Part shown: positions 1-6,579 of the stretch, in pieces
Layout: every line of letters starts with the position of its first letter
Numbering within the stretch: the first letter of the stretch is position 1
Assembly (NCBI GenBank): GCA_964404205.1
Contig: CAYOJD010000098.1
Coordinates: 1-11,909 of the forward strand
Direction of reading: 5' to 3'
Length of the DNA: 11,909 nt
Source: CAZWBR01 sp964404205
GTDB lineage: Bacteria > Bacteroidota > Bacteroidia > Bacteroidales > Prolixibacteraceae
Program-made: the position numbers and the translations under genes
The notes under the pieces: model-generated
Told to the model about the DNA's origin: nothing
Seen by the model: the letters and a program-made list of their open reading frames with translations, nothing else
Databases searched by the model: none

Positions 1-162
1 TATACATTCAATAAACAGAAATAAAACCTTGATAATATTGACAACATATTTTTTTGATCTGACAGTGAACCGGATACCGTGGCTCGTTGGACAGGCGCGG
101 ACTTTGTTCATCAGGCTCCCAAAAAAGTGCGGCTATGGCTGTTTGAGAAGGGGATGGGCAAC

Positions 163-190
163 AAAAAAGCCTCAGATTGGCATCCGAAGC
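163..190 (-). terminator. Intrinsic terminator of tRNA-Ser
   Basis: Read on the minus strand, a 9-bp stem (two G-U wobbles) with a GCCA tetraloop lies at 190-169 and is followed directly by six T residues (168-163). It begins 7 bases after the tRNA discriminator base, which is where a terminator of a monocistronic tRNA transcript is expected. Confidence 0.75.
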
Positions 191-195
191 TTTTC

Positions 196-284
<89 letters not shown>

Positions 285-304
285 TTTTCCCGATTTGGGT
301 GGTG

Positions 305-336
305 CAAATGTAAAAATCATTTTTACTTAAGCCAAA
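305..336 (-). promoter_or_regulatory. Bacteroidota-type promoter for tRNA-Ser
   Basis: On the minus strand a TTTG (336-333) is followed after 20 bases by TACATTTG (312-305). This fits the Bacteroidota primary-sigma consensus TTTG / TAnnTTTG at -33/-7. The -7 box ends 20 bases before the first base of the mature tRNA, leaving room for a short 5' leader removed by RNase P. Confidence 0.7.
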
Positions 337-380
337 TAATTTGTTAAAAAATATCCCATTCATCATAATTGAAATGGAAT

Positions 381-410
381 TTTGAGGTAAGAAATTGATT
401 ATTAGTTTTG
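381..410 (+). promoter_or_regulatory. Candidate promoter into a gene-free region
   Basis: On the plus strand TTTG (381-384) is followed after 18 bases by TAGTTTTG (403-410), a perfect TAnnTTTG -7 box. Transcription would start near 416-418 and run into about 390 bases with no plausible coding frame. The spacing is slightly shorter than the 20 bases of the tRNA promoter nearby. The motif is short and this stretch is AT-rich, so chance occurrence is possible. Confidence 0.4.
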
Positions 411-682
411 TAGTTGGTGCGTATTGGCGTTTTCAGTTGATATGAAAAACAGATAGCCCCAACCGGCTATGTATCAGTGCGGTTAAATTGAATAATCGCT
501 GAAAGCCTTAAATTTATTGGGTTTTGCTTGGAAAAGTAAACTATCGGATCTAAATTCGGGGTATCAAACCGCAGAGAACGTTCTACCAGATATTGAAATT
601 ACCGCATTAATTCTTAGTTATTGGTAAACTCAACACTTTCAGTTCAACGAGAAAGCTTATTGTTCGCTAAGACAGGCCTTAT

Positions 683-707
683 CCCTTCGGGGCGCAGCTC
701 CGGCTGC
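683..707 (+). repeat. Tandem UNCG-tetraloop hairpins
   Basis: On the plus strand, CCC-TTCG-GGG (683-692) is followed one base later by GCAGC-TCCG-GCTGC (694-707). TTCG and TCCG are both UNCG-class tetraloops, which are unusually stable in RNA. The complementary strand would give the non-UNCG loops CGGA and CGAA, so the pattern favours a plus-strand RNA. The surrounding sequence is much more AT-rich. Confidence 0.5.
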
Positions 708-807
708 CATTGGAAGTTTGATCGGACAGGCACTCAAATCCTGTTTTTAGGGGTTTTACACAATTCGGATTAATGCGGTTTTTCATTTTTGCCCCGCATG
801 ATTGTCG

Positions 808-1722
808 TTATTTGACCGGTATGGCGTTCGACTGGTTTATTTTAGCTTTACCCTCTTTCGAGAAATAGAAGTCGATTCTTCCCAGAATCAACCCCGCATA
901 ACCTACCTGATTAATCAACACCTCTTTCCCCAGTTTATTGGTGGCCTTTTGCGGTTCTTTCAGGAAGGTGTGGGTATGTCCGCCAATAATAAGGTCGGTA
1001 AACGATGTTTCGCCGGCTATCACCCGGTCGCTGACTTTGTCATCTTTGTACGAGATGCCCAGATGCGAAAGGCAAACAATCAAATCGGTTTTTTTGTCGT
1101 TTTTCAGCATGGTTTCCATGCTGAGCGCGGTGGTTACCGGATCGAGATAGCGGGCATTACCGTAATTCTTCTTGCTTACCAATCCTTCCATTTCGATACC
1201 CAATCCGTAAACACCCACTTTAATCCCGTCGCAATGGAATATTTTATAGGGGATGGTTTTACCGGCCAGAATGGTATCGGTGAAATCGTAGTTCGAAGTA
1301 ATAAACGGGAACCCGGCATGTTTCAGCTGGCTTTCGATACCTTCGAGCCCGTTGTCGAATTCGTGGTTGCCTAAGGTGGCCGCATCGTAGCCCATTTGGG
1401 TCATCAGCCTGAACTCCAGTTCACCTTTGAAATAGTTGAAATAGGGGCTTCCCTGATAGATATCGCCGGCATCGAAAAGCAGCACATTTTGCTCTTCGCT
1501 TCTGATTTTTTCGATTAAAGCGGCCCGTTTCGATATGCCCCCTTCGCCGGCATTGCGGGCTGCATCGGAGGGAAAAGGTTCAATCTGCGAATGAAAATCG
1601 TTGGTGTGCAGTATGGTGATTTTTTTCTCACCGGCGGCTTCCGCTTCGAGCGGGAGGTTGACCATTAGCGTACCGGCCGTACCGATTCCTATATTGCGGA
1701 TAAATGCCCTTCTATTCAACAT
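808..1722 (-). CDS. 5'-nucleotidase catalytic half (metallophosphatase)
   Basis: A 304-aa secreted metallophosphatase of the 5'-nucleotidase/UDP-sugar hydrolase family, expected to dephosphorylate extracytoplasmic nucleotides with a dinuclear metal centre. The metal and catalytic motifs are all visible: NDFH (D42, H44), GDIYQG (D87), GNHEFD (N119, H120), SHLG (H220) and GGHTH (H249, H251). The N-terminus is Tat-like (NRRAFIRN, residues 3-10), then a weakly hydrophobic stretch ending in AEAA before GEKK. It stops after the catalytic domain, because the C-terminal nucleotide-binding domain is encoded by the gene just upstream, which it overlaps by 11 bases. The ATG at 1722 was chosen over an in-frame ATG at 1878 because it starts the signal peptide, has GGAGG 8 bases before it, and the extra 52 residues would be an out-of-frame copy of the upstream gene. 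Substrate range cannot be read from sequence. Confidence 0.93.
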   Translation of the reverse strand: MLNRRAFIRNIGIGTAGTLMVNLPLEAEAAGEKKITILHTNDFHSQIEPFPSDAARNAGEGGISKRAALIEKIRSEEQNVLLFDAGDIYQGSPYFNYFKGELEFRLMTQMGYDAATLGNHEFDNGLEGIESQLKHAGFPFITSNYDFTDTILAGKTIPYKIFHCDGIKVGVYGLGIEMEGLVSKKNYGNARYLDPVTTALSMETMLKNDKKTDLIVCLSHLGISYKDDKVSDRVIAGETSFTDLIIGGHTHTFLKEPQKATNKLGKEVLINQVGYAGLILGRIDFYFSKEGKAKINQSNAIPVK

Positions 1723-2503
1723 GATAAATCCTCCCGTCGGTTTTTGCTTCGATAATTTGATTGGCTTTTCCCATTTTCCTGAAGTGTTCGATAAACATAT
1801 CGCGTACCCTGATGCCGGCATCGAACCGTTCGTCGGCTTTGGCCAGAATCTCGCTTCCATCGCCGCCGTTGGCCACATAATCGCTGGTAGCCATCCAGTA
1901 GTCGGACTGAAGGTTTACCGGTTGTCCATTGATGGTCAGTGCAGTGGCTTTGCCATCTTTGATGCCAAATTTCATTCCGGCTATCCCTTCACCGCCACGA
2001 CTGGCAATATGATCGGCAAATTTTTGCAGGATTTCTCCCTTCAGGCGCAGAAAAACAATCTCGTTCTCGAAAGGCATCAGTTCGAAAACCGTTTTCACCG
2101 TAATATCGCCTTTGGGCAGCGTAACCCGCAAACCACCCCGGTTGACCACTGCAACGTCTACATTGTACGACGGGTTCTTTTTCTTGATCAGTATGTCAGA
2201 TTCCATCAACACCAAATCGGAACAGTAGTTGGTCAGCGGGCTTTCGGGCCTTCCGCCTTCCAGCGCATCGGCCGACTGGCAAAGAAGTTCTTTCATATCG
2301 GCCGACAGTTTGGCGCGGTAAGGGGTAATGGTTTTTTCAATGGAGGCATCGGGGGCAAGGGTTATAGCCGAATCGATGCGAATATTGGTGTAGTCCGACT
2401 TCTCGACCCGCAGGCTTTGACAGGATGCCAACCATAGCGAAGCAATCAGTGCCAGACCGATTATCCGTTTGTGAAATAATTTGATTTTCATTCTGTTAAT
2501 CAT
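1712..2503 (-). CDS. 5'-nucleotidase C-terminal domain lipoprotein
   Basis: A 263-aa protein consisting of a lipoprotein signal and a single 5'-nucleotidase C-terminal domain (PF02872-type), the part that binds the nucleoside in full-length enzymes such as UshA. The lipobox is LASC with the lipidated Cys at residue 28, so the product should be membrane-anchored. Family signatures are NRGGLR (about 121-126), ELMPFENEIV (141-150) and the TSDYVANGGDG loop (about 206-216). No metallophosphatase motif is present, so it cannot act alone. The catalytic half follows with an 11-base overlap, implying translational coupling and a two-subunit enzyme. A second ATG at 2491 gives a more conventional signal (MKIKLFHKR) and may be the true start; neither has a clear Shine-Dalgarno. 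The pair likely releases nucleosides and phosphate from nucleotides outside the inner membrane. Confidence 0.9.
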   Translation of the reverse strand: MINRMKIKLFHKRIIGLALIASLWLASCQSLRVEKSDYTNIRIDSAITLAPDASIEKTITPYRAKLSADMKELLCQSADALEGGRPESPLTNYCSDLVLMESDILIKKKNPSYNVDVAVVNRGGLRVTLPKGDITVKTVFELMPFENEIVFLRLKGEILQKFADHIASRGGEGIAGMKFGIKDGKATALTINGQPVNLQSDYWMATSDYVANGGDGSEILAKADERFDAGIRVRDMFIEHFRKMGKANQIIEAKTDGRIYHVE

Positions 2504-2555
2504 GTTGTTGTGGTAACGTCGATTATCATGTCGTCCGTATGGCCGTCAATAGCTA

Positions 2556-2563
2556 CAAATGTA
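2556..2563 (-). promoter_or_regulatory. -7 box for nucleotidase operon
   Basis: TACATTTG on the minus strand is a perfect TAnnTTTG box, identical to the tRNA-Ser -7 element, and ends 52 bases before the ATG at 2503. No TTTG was found at the expected upstream distance, so only the -7 half is supported. Confidence 0.5.
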
Positions 2564-2695
2564 AAATAGTTCAAACGATAACCGGCATAAAAAGTTCGCT
2601 TTGTTCGTTAAATAATTTGATTGCCTTTTTTGCCTAACAGTCCACTTTTCGCGGAAGTTTGCTTTTAAAATGGTCGATTTTTGGCCAAAGAAATA

Positions 2696-2703
2696 TATCT
2701 TCG
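2696..2703 (+). promoter_or_regulatory. Possible -7 box for the amidase gene
   Basis: TATCTTCG on the plus strand matches 7 of 8 positions in the sense TAnnTTTG (C for T at the seventh base), about 31 bases before the TTG start at 2735. There is no well-spaced TTTG upstream. It lies in the divergent gap shared with the nucleotidase operon promoter. Confidence 0.35.
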
Positions 2704-2734
2704 TGGGGCACTGTAACCTGAAAATTTCGCAAAC

Positions 2735-3796
2735 TTGAAAAGCGTGATTTGTCATTTTAAGATAACGAAGCTGAAAAGAATTTTACTGTTTCTCATTCTC
2801 ATGTTGGCTTCAGAACTATTATTGTTTGCCCGGCAGCCGGACGAGAAGAGTTTTGTTGCCCGTAACGGCGACAATATTACCCTGGTGCTGAAGCGTAACG
2901 GTTTGGAAGGGAGCAGTTATTTCAACCAGTTTATCGAGTTGAACCGGTCGAACCTGGGGTGCAACAATACCTTGTTGGTTGGGGTGCGCTACAAACTTCC
3001 GCCGGTGAAAGGAGGGCAGGCTACAGTTGTTGCAGCATCGGGTTTGGTCGGGAGTGTGGTGGTTGAACCCATTTTAGGGAAAGAAAACGAAAAAGTTACC
3101 GTGATTGACGATAAGCTGAAGGGCGCAATTTTCTATCTCGACAGTGGCCACGGTGGCCCCGATCCGGGAGCCATTGGCAATATTGGCGGGAACAGGCTCT
3201 GCGAAGATGAATATGCCTACGATGTAACGCTAAGGTTGGGCCGTGAGTTGATTAAACATGGTGCCAGGGTCAATTTTATTATTCACGATCCGAACGATGG
3301 GATTCGCAACGAGAAATACCTGAAAAGCGACAAGGATGAGGTTTGTTTTCCGAATCAGTCAATTCCGCTCAATCAGGTAGCGCGCTTGAAGCAACGTGTC
3401 GATGCTGCCAATAAACTGTACAAAAGCGACCCGGCCGGTAGCTATCGGCGATGTATCGTTATTCATGTCGATGCAAGGCATAACAACAAGAATATCGATA
3501 TTTTCTTTTATCACCATCAGGGAAGCAAATACGGGGCCCAGCTGGCCAATTCGATGCGAAATACCATAGAGAAGAAATACAGTATACATCAACCCGGAAG
3601 AGGGTATGCCGGCGATGTTTCGTACCGGGAGTTGTACCAGCTGAAGCAAACCCAGCCGGTAACTGTTTTTATTGAATTGGGGAATATCAACCATTCGCGC
3701 GACCAGCAACGGTTGATTGTCGATTCGAACCGGCAGGCTTTGGCCAACTGGATGTGCGAGGGCATTATAGACGATTATCAGCAGGTTAAGAAATAG
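2735..3796 (+). CDS. N-acetylmuramoyl-L-alanine amidase (Amidase_3) with LysM-like domain
   Basis: A 353-aa secreted zinc amidase expected to cut the bond between N-acetylmuramic acid and the L-Ala of the peptide stem, in cell wall turnover or cell separation. Residues about 13-31 are a hydrophobic export signal. Residues 39-90 read as a LysM-like fold (FVARNGDNI at the start, YKLPP at the end), which would bind peptidoglycan. The catalytic domain starts near 131: SGHGG with H139, E157 in CEDEY, H244 in IVIHVDAR and the catalytic E314 in VFIELGN, the normal zinc ligand and catalytic set of Amidase_3. The start is uncertain: an upstream in-frame TAA at 2714 excludes anything earlier, the first ATG (2801) would cut away the signal, so TTG at 2735 or GTG at 2744 must be used. 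It is convergent with the S4-domain gene, with 34 bases between them and no visible terminator. Confidence 0.9.
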   Translation: MKSVICHFKITKLKRILLFLILMLASELLLFARQPDEKSFVARNGDNITLVLKRNGLEGSSYFNQFIELNRSNLGCNNTLLVGVRYKLPPVKGGQATVVAASGLVGSVVVEPILGKENEKVTVIDDKLKGAIFYLDSGHGGPDPGAIGNIGGNRLCEDEYAYDVTLRLGRELIKHGARVNFIIHDPNDGIRNEKYLKSDKDEVCFPNQSIPLNQVARLKQRVDAANKLYKSDPAGSYRRCIVIHVDARHNNKNIDIFFYHHQGSKYGAQLANSMRNTIEKKYSIHQPGRGYAGDVSYRELYQLKQTQPVTVFIELGNINHSRDQQRLIVDSNRQALANWMCEGIIDDYQQVKK

Positions 3797-3830
3797 CGGG
3801 AGAGAAGTTCTATTCTGTTCGAGGAGGATA

Positions 3831-4211
3831 TTACCAATCCAAAAATTTATCGATATCGCGGCGCTCTTTTTTGGTCGGCCGGCCGGTTCCCCTGTCGCGA
3901 AAACCGGTTATGTTGCCCGATTGCTGCATTTCAAGGATTTTGAGTTCTTCGGGCGGGGTGATATCTTCGAGATAATCGGGGACCAGTTTTGCCCCGACAC
4001 GGTTGGCCGGCATCCCTTTGATACGGTAGGAATAGGTGACAGGGTTCTTTTTGACTTTGACGATATCGCCTGTTTTGGGCACACGCGATGGCTTAACGGA
4101 AACCCCGTCAATGGTTACCCTCCCTTTTTTACACTCCTCGGTGGCGATGCTACGGGTTTTGAATACCCTTACCGCCCAAAGCCATTTGTCGATTCGCAGT
4201 TCGTTTTCCAT
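3831..4211 (-). CDS. S4-domain RNA-binding protein (Hsp15/RqcP family)
   Basis: A 126-aa basic protein with one S4 RNA-binding domain at about residues 5-53 (RIDKWLWAVRVFKTRS, then GRVTIDG, then SRVPKTGDIV). The length, the KWLW opening and the basic RPTKKERRDIDKF tail match the Hsp15 (HslR) family, whose E. coli member binds 50S subunits carrying stalled peptidyl-tRNA and whose Bacillus relative RqcP (YabO) helps C-terminal tailing in ribosome quality control. Which role applies here cannot be told from sequence. It lies 40 bases downstream of pth on the same strand, which fits a job in handling peptidyl-tRNA. No Shine-Dalgarno is evident. The gene ends facing the amidase gene. Confidence 0.88.
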   Translation of the reverse strand: MENELRIDKWLWAVRVFKTRSIATEECKKGRVTIDGVSVKPSRVPKTGDIVKVKKNPVTYSYRIKGMPANRVGAKLVPDYLEDITPPEELKILEMQQSGNITGFRDRGTGRPTKKERRDIDKFLDW

Positions 4212-4251
4212 ACCGTAAAGTTAATTGTAGCCGAATTGCCCAACTGACAGT

Positions 4252-4815
4252 TTACTTGTTGTTGTAAAGGTTCATTGTCCGTTCGATGCCGATGGTAACA
4301 AACGATTTGATGATTTCGGCACAGCTTTCCATTTTTGCATTGACAGTTTGGTACTCTTCGTCATCCCAGCGGCCCAGCACATGGTCGACCTGAAACCCTT
4401 TCGGGAAATCGTTTCCGATGCCAAATCGCAGGCGGGCGTAATCTGAACGGCCCAAAATCTGCTGGATGCTTTTTAATCCGTTGTGTCCGGCATCGCTTCC
4501 TTTGGAGCGGATACGGATTTTGCCTACAGGCAGTGCCAGGTCGTCAACCAACACCATTACATTTTCGAGTGGGATACCCTCTTTCTGCATCCAGTAGTTT
4601 ACCGCCCTTCCGCTCAGGTTCATATAGGTGTTGGGCTTTAGCAATACCAATGTCCGTCCGGCATGTTTCATCTCGGCAACAAAGCCGTAACGCTTGTCGC
4701 TAAAAGAAATATTGGATGCCTTTGCAAGGGCATCCAATATCATAAATCCTATGTTGTGGCGGGTTTCTTCGTACTCTTTTCCGATGTTGCCCAATCCTAC
4801 AATCAGATACTTCAA
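4252..4815 (-). CDS. pth: Peptidyl-tRNA hydrolase
   Basis: A 187-aa cytoplasmic hydrolase that cleaves the ester bond of peptidyl-tRNAs dropped from ribosomes, recycling tRNA. The opening MKYLIVGLGNIG, N10, the catalytic H20 in TRHNIGF, N66 in KPNTYMNLSG, D91 in VLVDDLALP and N112 in GHNGLKS are all in the places expected for the bacterial Pth family, and the length is normal. The start codon is TTG (4815-4813). An in-frame TGA three codons upstream rules out an earlier start, and the family's conserved N-terminus requires this one. rplY ends 12 bases upstream and the Hsp15-like gene follows 40 bases downstream, so the three are probably cotranscribed. Confidence 0.97.
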   Translation of the reverse strand: MKYLIVGLGNIGKEYEETRHNIGFMILDALAKASNISFSDKRYGFVAEMKHAGRTLVLLKPNTYMNLSGRAVNYWMQKEGIPLENVMVLVDDLALPVGKIRIRSKGSDAGHNGLKSIQQILGRSDYARLRFGIGNDFPKGFQVDHVLGRWDDEEYQTVNAKMESCAEIIKSFVTIGIERTMNLYNNK

Positions 4816-4827
4816 CGCTGTTCAGGA

Positions 4828-5409
4828 TTATTTCCCTTTGGCTGCAACGTTCATGGCCGCACGGGCTGCACGGGTAACCATAACGGTAGCAACAGGAACT
4901 GATTTCTGGTTAAGAATTTCAATACCTTCAACATTGATATCGCCTACGCGGATACTTTGTCCAAGGCTCAATTCTGTTACATCGATAGCAATTTCATCCG
5001 GGAAATCTTTCGGATAGCCTTTTACTTTCAATGTACGAAGGTTGGCTTTCAAACGGCCCCCTTGCTGGATACCTTTGGCATAACCATCGAGACGAACCGG
5101 AAGGTCAACTTTGACTTTCACATTGGGACGTACCTGAAGGAAGTCGATGTGGGTCAGTTTGTCAGAAACTACGTCGAACTGCAAATCCTGCATAAACGCA
5201 ATGTAATGCTGTCCGTCAATAGTCAGGTCGATCTGAAATACGCTTGGGGTGTAAACGATTTTACGGAATTCATTTTCGTGGGCATAAAAATGAACCGGAG
5301 CATCGCCACCGTAAAGCACACAAGGAACCATGTTGTTGGCTCTCAGTTCTTTGGTGCTTTTTTTACCAAGATCCTGACGTGCGGTACCTTTAATTTCAAC
5401 TGTTTTCAT
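4828..5409 (-). CDS. rplY: 50S ribosomal protein L25 / Ctc
   Basis: A 193-aa protein of the long L25 (TL5/Ctc) type that binds 5S rRNA in the large subunit. The N-terminal L25 domain covers about residues 1-95, with ARQDLGKK, VPCVLYGG and the KLTHIDFLQV segment. The beta-rich C-terminal domain follows, with the conserved GGRL and LSLGQSIRV segments and an Ala/Lys-rich tail. The length is that of two-domain forms rather than the 94-aa E. coli protein. It sits between prs and pth, an order also known from Bacillus. A perfect -7 box and a leader hairpin lie upstream, so it probably heads an rplY-pth-hslR unit. Confidence 0.97.
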   Translation of the reverse strand: MKTVEIKGTARQDLGKKSTKELRANNMVPCVLYGGDAPVHFYAHENEFRKIVYTPSVFQIDLTIDGQHYIAFMQDLQFDVVSDKLTHIDFLQVRPNVKVKVDLPVRLDGYAKGIQQGGRLKANLRTLKVKGYPKDFPDEIAIDVTELSLGQSIRVGDINVEGIEILNQKSVPVATVMVTRAARAAMNVAAKGK

Positions 5410-5447
5410 TGTTCAAATTTTAATAATAAAGTGTTTACTCAGATTTC

Positions 5448-5463
5448 CTTCTCCAAGGAGAAG
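5448..5463 (-). other. Leader hairpin upstream of rplY
   Basis: A perfect inverted repeat, CTTCTCC/GGAGAAG with two central bases. On the minus-strand RNA it folds as a 6-bp stem closed by a CUUG tetraloop, 38 bases before the rplY ATG and within the transcript expected from the -7 box at 5512-5505. It is not followed by a T run, so it is not a terminator. Its place in a ribosomal protein leader makes autoregulation possible, but that is inference. Confidence 0.45.
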
Positions 5464-5504
5464 ATCCGCATCACACCATTAAAGGCATGTTGCAAAATTG
5501 GCCG

Positions 5505-5512
5505 CAAAGATA
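5505..5512 (-). promoter_or_regulatory. -7 box for rplY
   Basis: TATCTTTG on the minus strand is a perfect TAnnTTTG box in the 109-base gap between prs and rplY. It predicts a 5' leader of roughly 85-90 bases containing the hairpin at 5463-5448. No matching TTTG was seen upstream. Confidence 0.55.
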
Positions 5513-5518
5513 GCATTT

Positions 5519-6448
5519 TTAAATAAATGCCGAACTTATTGATTTGTTTTTATATACTTTTTGAATGACATCGGCAAAAAGAGGGGCACACGACAATACC
5601 GTGATTTTTTCGCATGGCTTACGCAATGGGATAGAGTCGGTTACCAAAACTTCGTCGAGATCTGAGTTTTCGATACGGTCGAATGCCGGTCCCGACAGGA
5701 TGGGATGGGTTGCAAATGCACGTACCGAGTTGGCCCCCTTTTCTTTCATCAGGCTGGCCGCTTTGGTAATGGTGCCGGCTGTATCGATAATGTCGTCGAC
5801 AATAATCACATCTTTTCCTTCGACATCGCCAATAAGGGTCATCGAATCGACCTGATTGGCTTTACTGCGTGATTTATGACAGATAACCAAATCGGACCCC
5901 AGGTGTTTGGCAAAAACATTGGCCCGTTTGGTTCCACCCACGTCGGGCGATGCTACAACAATATCTCTGAGCCCCATTTGCTGGATGTGCGGAATAAATA
6001 GCGCCACACCGCTTAGGTGGTCTACCGGTACATCGAAAAAGCCCTGAATCTGGTCGGCATGAAGATCCATGGTAATCAATCGGTCGATTCCGGCCGTCGA
6101 TAGCATATCGGCTACCAGTTTAGCCCCGATCGAAACTCTTGGCCGGTCTTTACGGTCCTGGCGTGCAAAGCCAAAGTAAGGCATCACTGCGATAATTTTG
6201 TAAGCCGAGGCCCGTTTGGCGGCATCGACCATCAGCAACAGTTCGAGCAGGTTGTCAGCCGGCGGAAATGTGGATTGGACGATAAAGGTAAACGAGCCGC
6301 GAATGGTCTCCTCGTAGCAGGGTTCAAATTCGCCGTCGGCAAAGCGTGGGCACGATGAACGACCCAGTTCGGTTCCGGCTGATTCAGCTATCTTCTCCGC
6401 CAGATATTTCGATTCTGTACCGGTGAAGATTTTGATTGGCTTTGACAT
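5519..6448 (-). CDS. prs: Ribose-phosphate pyrophosphokinase (PRPP synthase)
   Basis: A 309-aa cytoplasmic enzyme that makes PRPP from ribose 5-phosphate and ATP for purine, pyrimidine, NAD, histidine and tryptophan synthesis. Seen in order: FADGE (37-40 region), the ATP-contacting flexible loop ARQDRKDRPR (95-104), DLHADQIQGFF (128-138, with H130) and the PRPP-binding loop VDDIIDTAGT (217-226). The ATG at 6448 (MSKPIKIF) gives the usual family length. A longer frame beginning at 6523 adds 25 residues unlike the family, and the perfect -7 box at 6495-6488 lies inside that extension, so transcripts from it could not encode the longer form. An ATG at 6466 is the only other reasonable choice. 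rplY follows after 109 bases. Confidence 0.97.
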   Translation of the reverse strand: MSKPIKIFTGTESKYLAEKIAESAGTELGRSSCPRFADGEFEPCYEETIRGSFTFIVQSTFPPADNLLELLLMVDAAKRASAYKIIAVMPYFGFARQDRKDRPRVSIGAKLVADMLSTAGIDRLITMDLHADQIQGFFDVPVDHLSGVALFIPHIQQMGLRDIVVASPDVGGTKRANVFAKHLGSDLVICHKSRSKANQVDSMTLIGDVEGKDVIIVDDIIDTAGTITKAASLMKEKGANSVRAFATHPILSGPAFDRIENSDLDEVLVTDSIPLRKPCEKITVLSCAPLFADVIQKVYKNKSISSAFI

Positions 6449-6487
6449 ATCGTGAGTTTTTTGCATTGATTGTTCTGCGATATGGCG

Positions 6488-6495
6488 CAAAAGTA
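6488..6495 (-). promoter_or_regulatory. -7 box for prs
   Basis: TACTTTTG on the minus strand is a perfect TAnnTTTG box, 39 bases before the chosen prs ATG at 6448. It supports the short prs start. No TTTG was found at suitable spacing upstream. Confidence 0.5.
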
Positions 6496-6579
6496 TAAAT
6501 TCTGCACCAAAGTTTTTTAACACAATTGTTAGTTTTTCCCTATTTGTTGTTGTATCTGAACGGTTATTCCGGTTATGGT

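Larger units (their letters stand above)
337..807. other. Gene-free region with hairpins
   Basis: About 470 bases with no supportable gene on either strand. Visible structure: an inverted repeat ATAGCC/GGCTAT with a 6-nt loop (453-470), a perfect 10-bp palindrome AGAACGTTCT (575-584), a GC-rich island with two adjacent tetraloop hairpins (683-707), a 7-nt direct repeat GACAGGC (671-677 and 725-731), and an inverted repeat ATGCGG/CCGCAT with a T-rich loop (773-799) just beyond the stop codon of the minus-strand nucleotidase gene. It is flanked by the tRNA promoter on one side and the nucleotidase 3' end on the other. It may hold a small RNA or an intergenic repeat; neither is proven. Confidence 0.5.

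Noticed and set aside
773..799. ATGCGG/CCGCAT inverted repeat as terminator of the nucleotidase operon
   Set aside because: The 15-nt loop is large and no T run follows the stem on the minus strand. Position just after the stop is suggestive but insufficient.
802..1374. 190-aa plus-strand frame opposite the nucleotidase gene
   Set aside because: It lies entirely antisense to a gene with all metallophosphatase motifs and shows no domain of its own.
1601..2437. 278-aa plus-strand frame opposite the nucleotidase pair
   Set aside because: Antisense to two well-supported genes, spanning their junction, with no recognisable domain; its length comes from the codon bias of the opposite strand.
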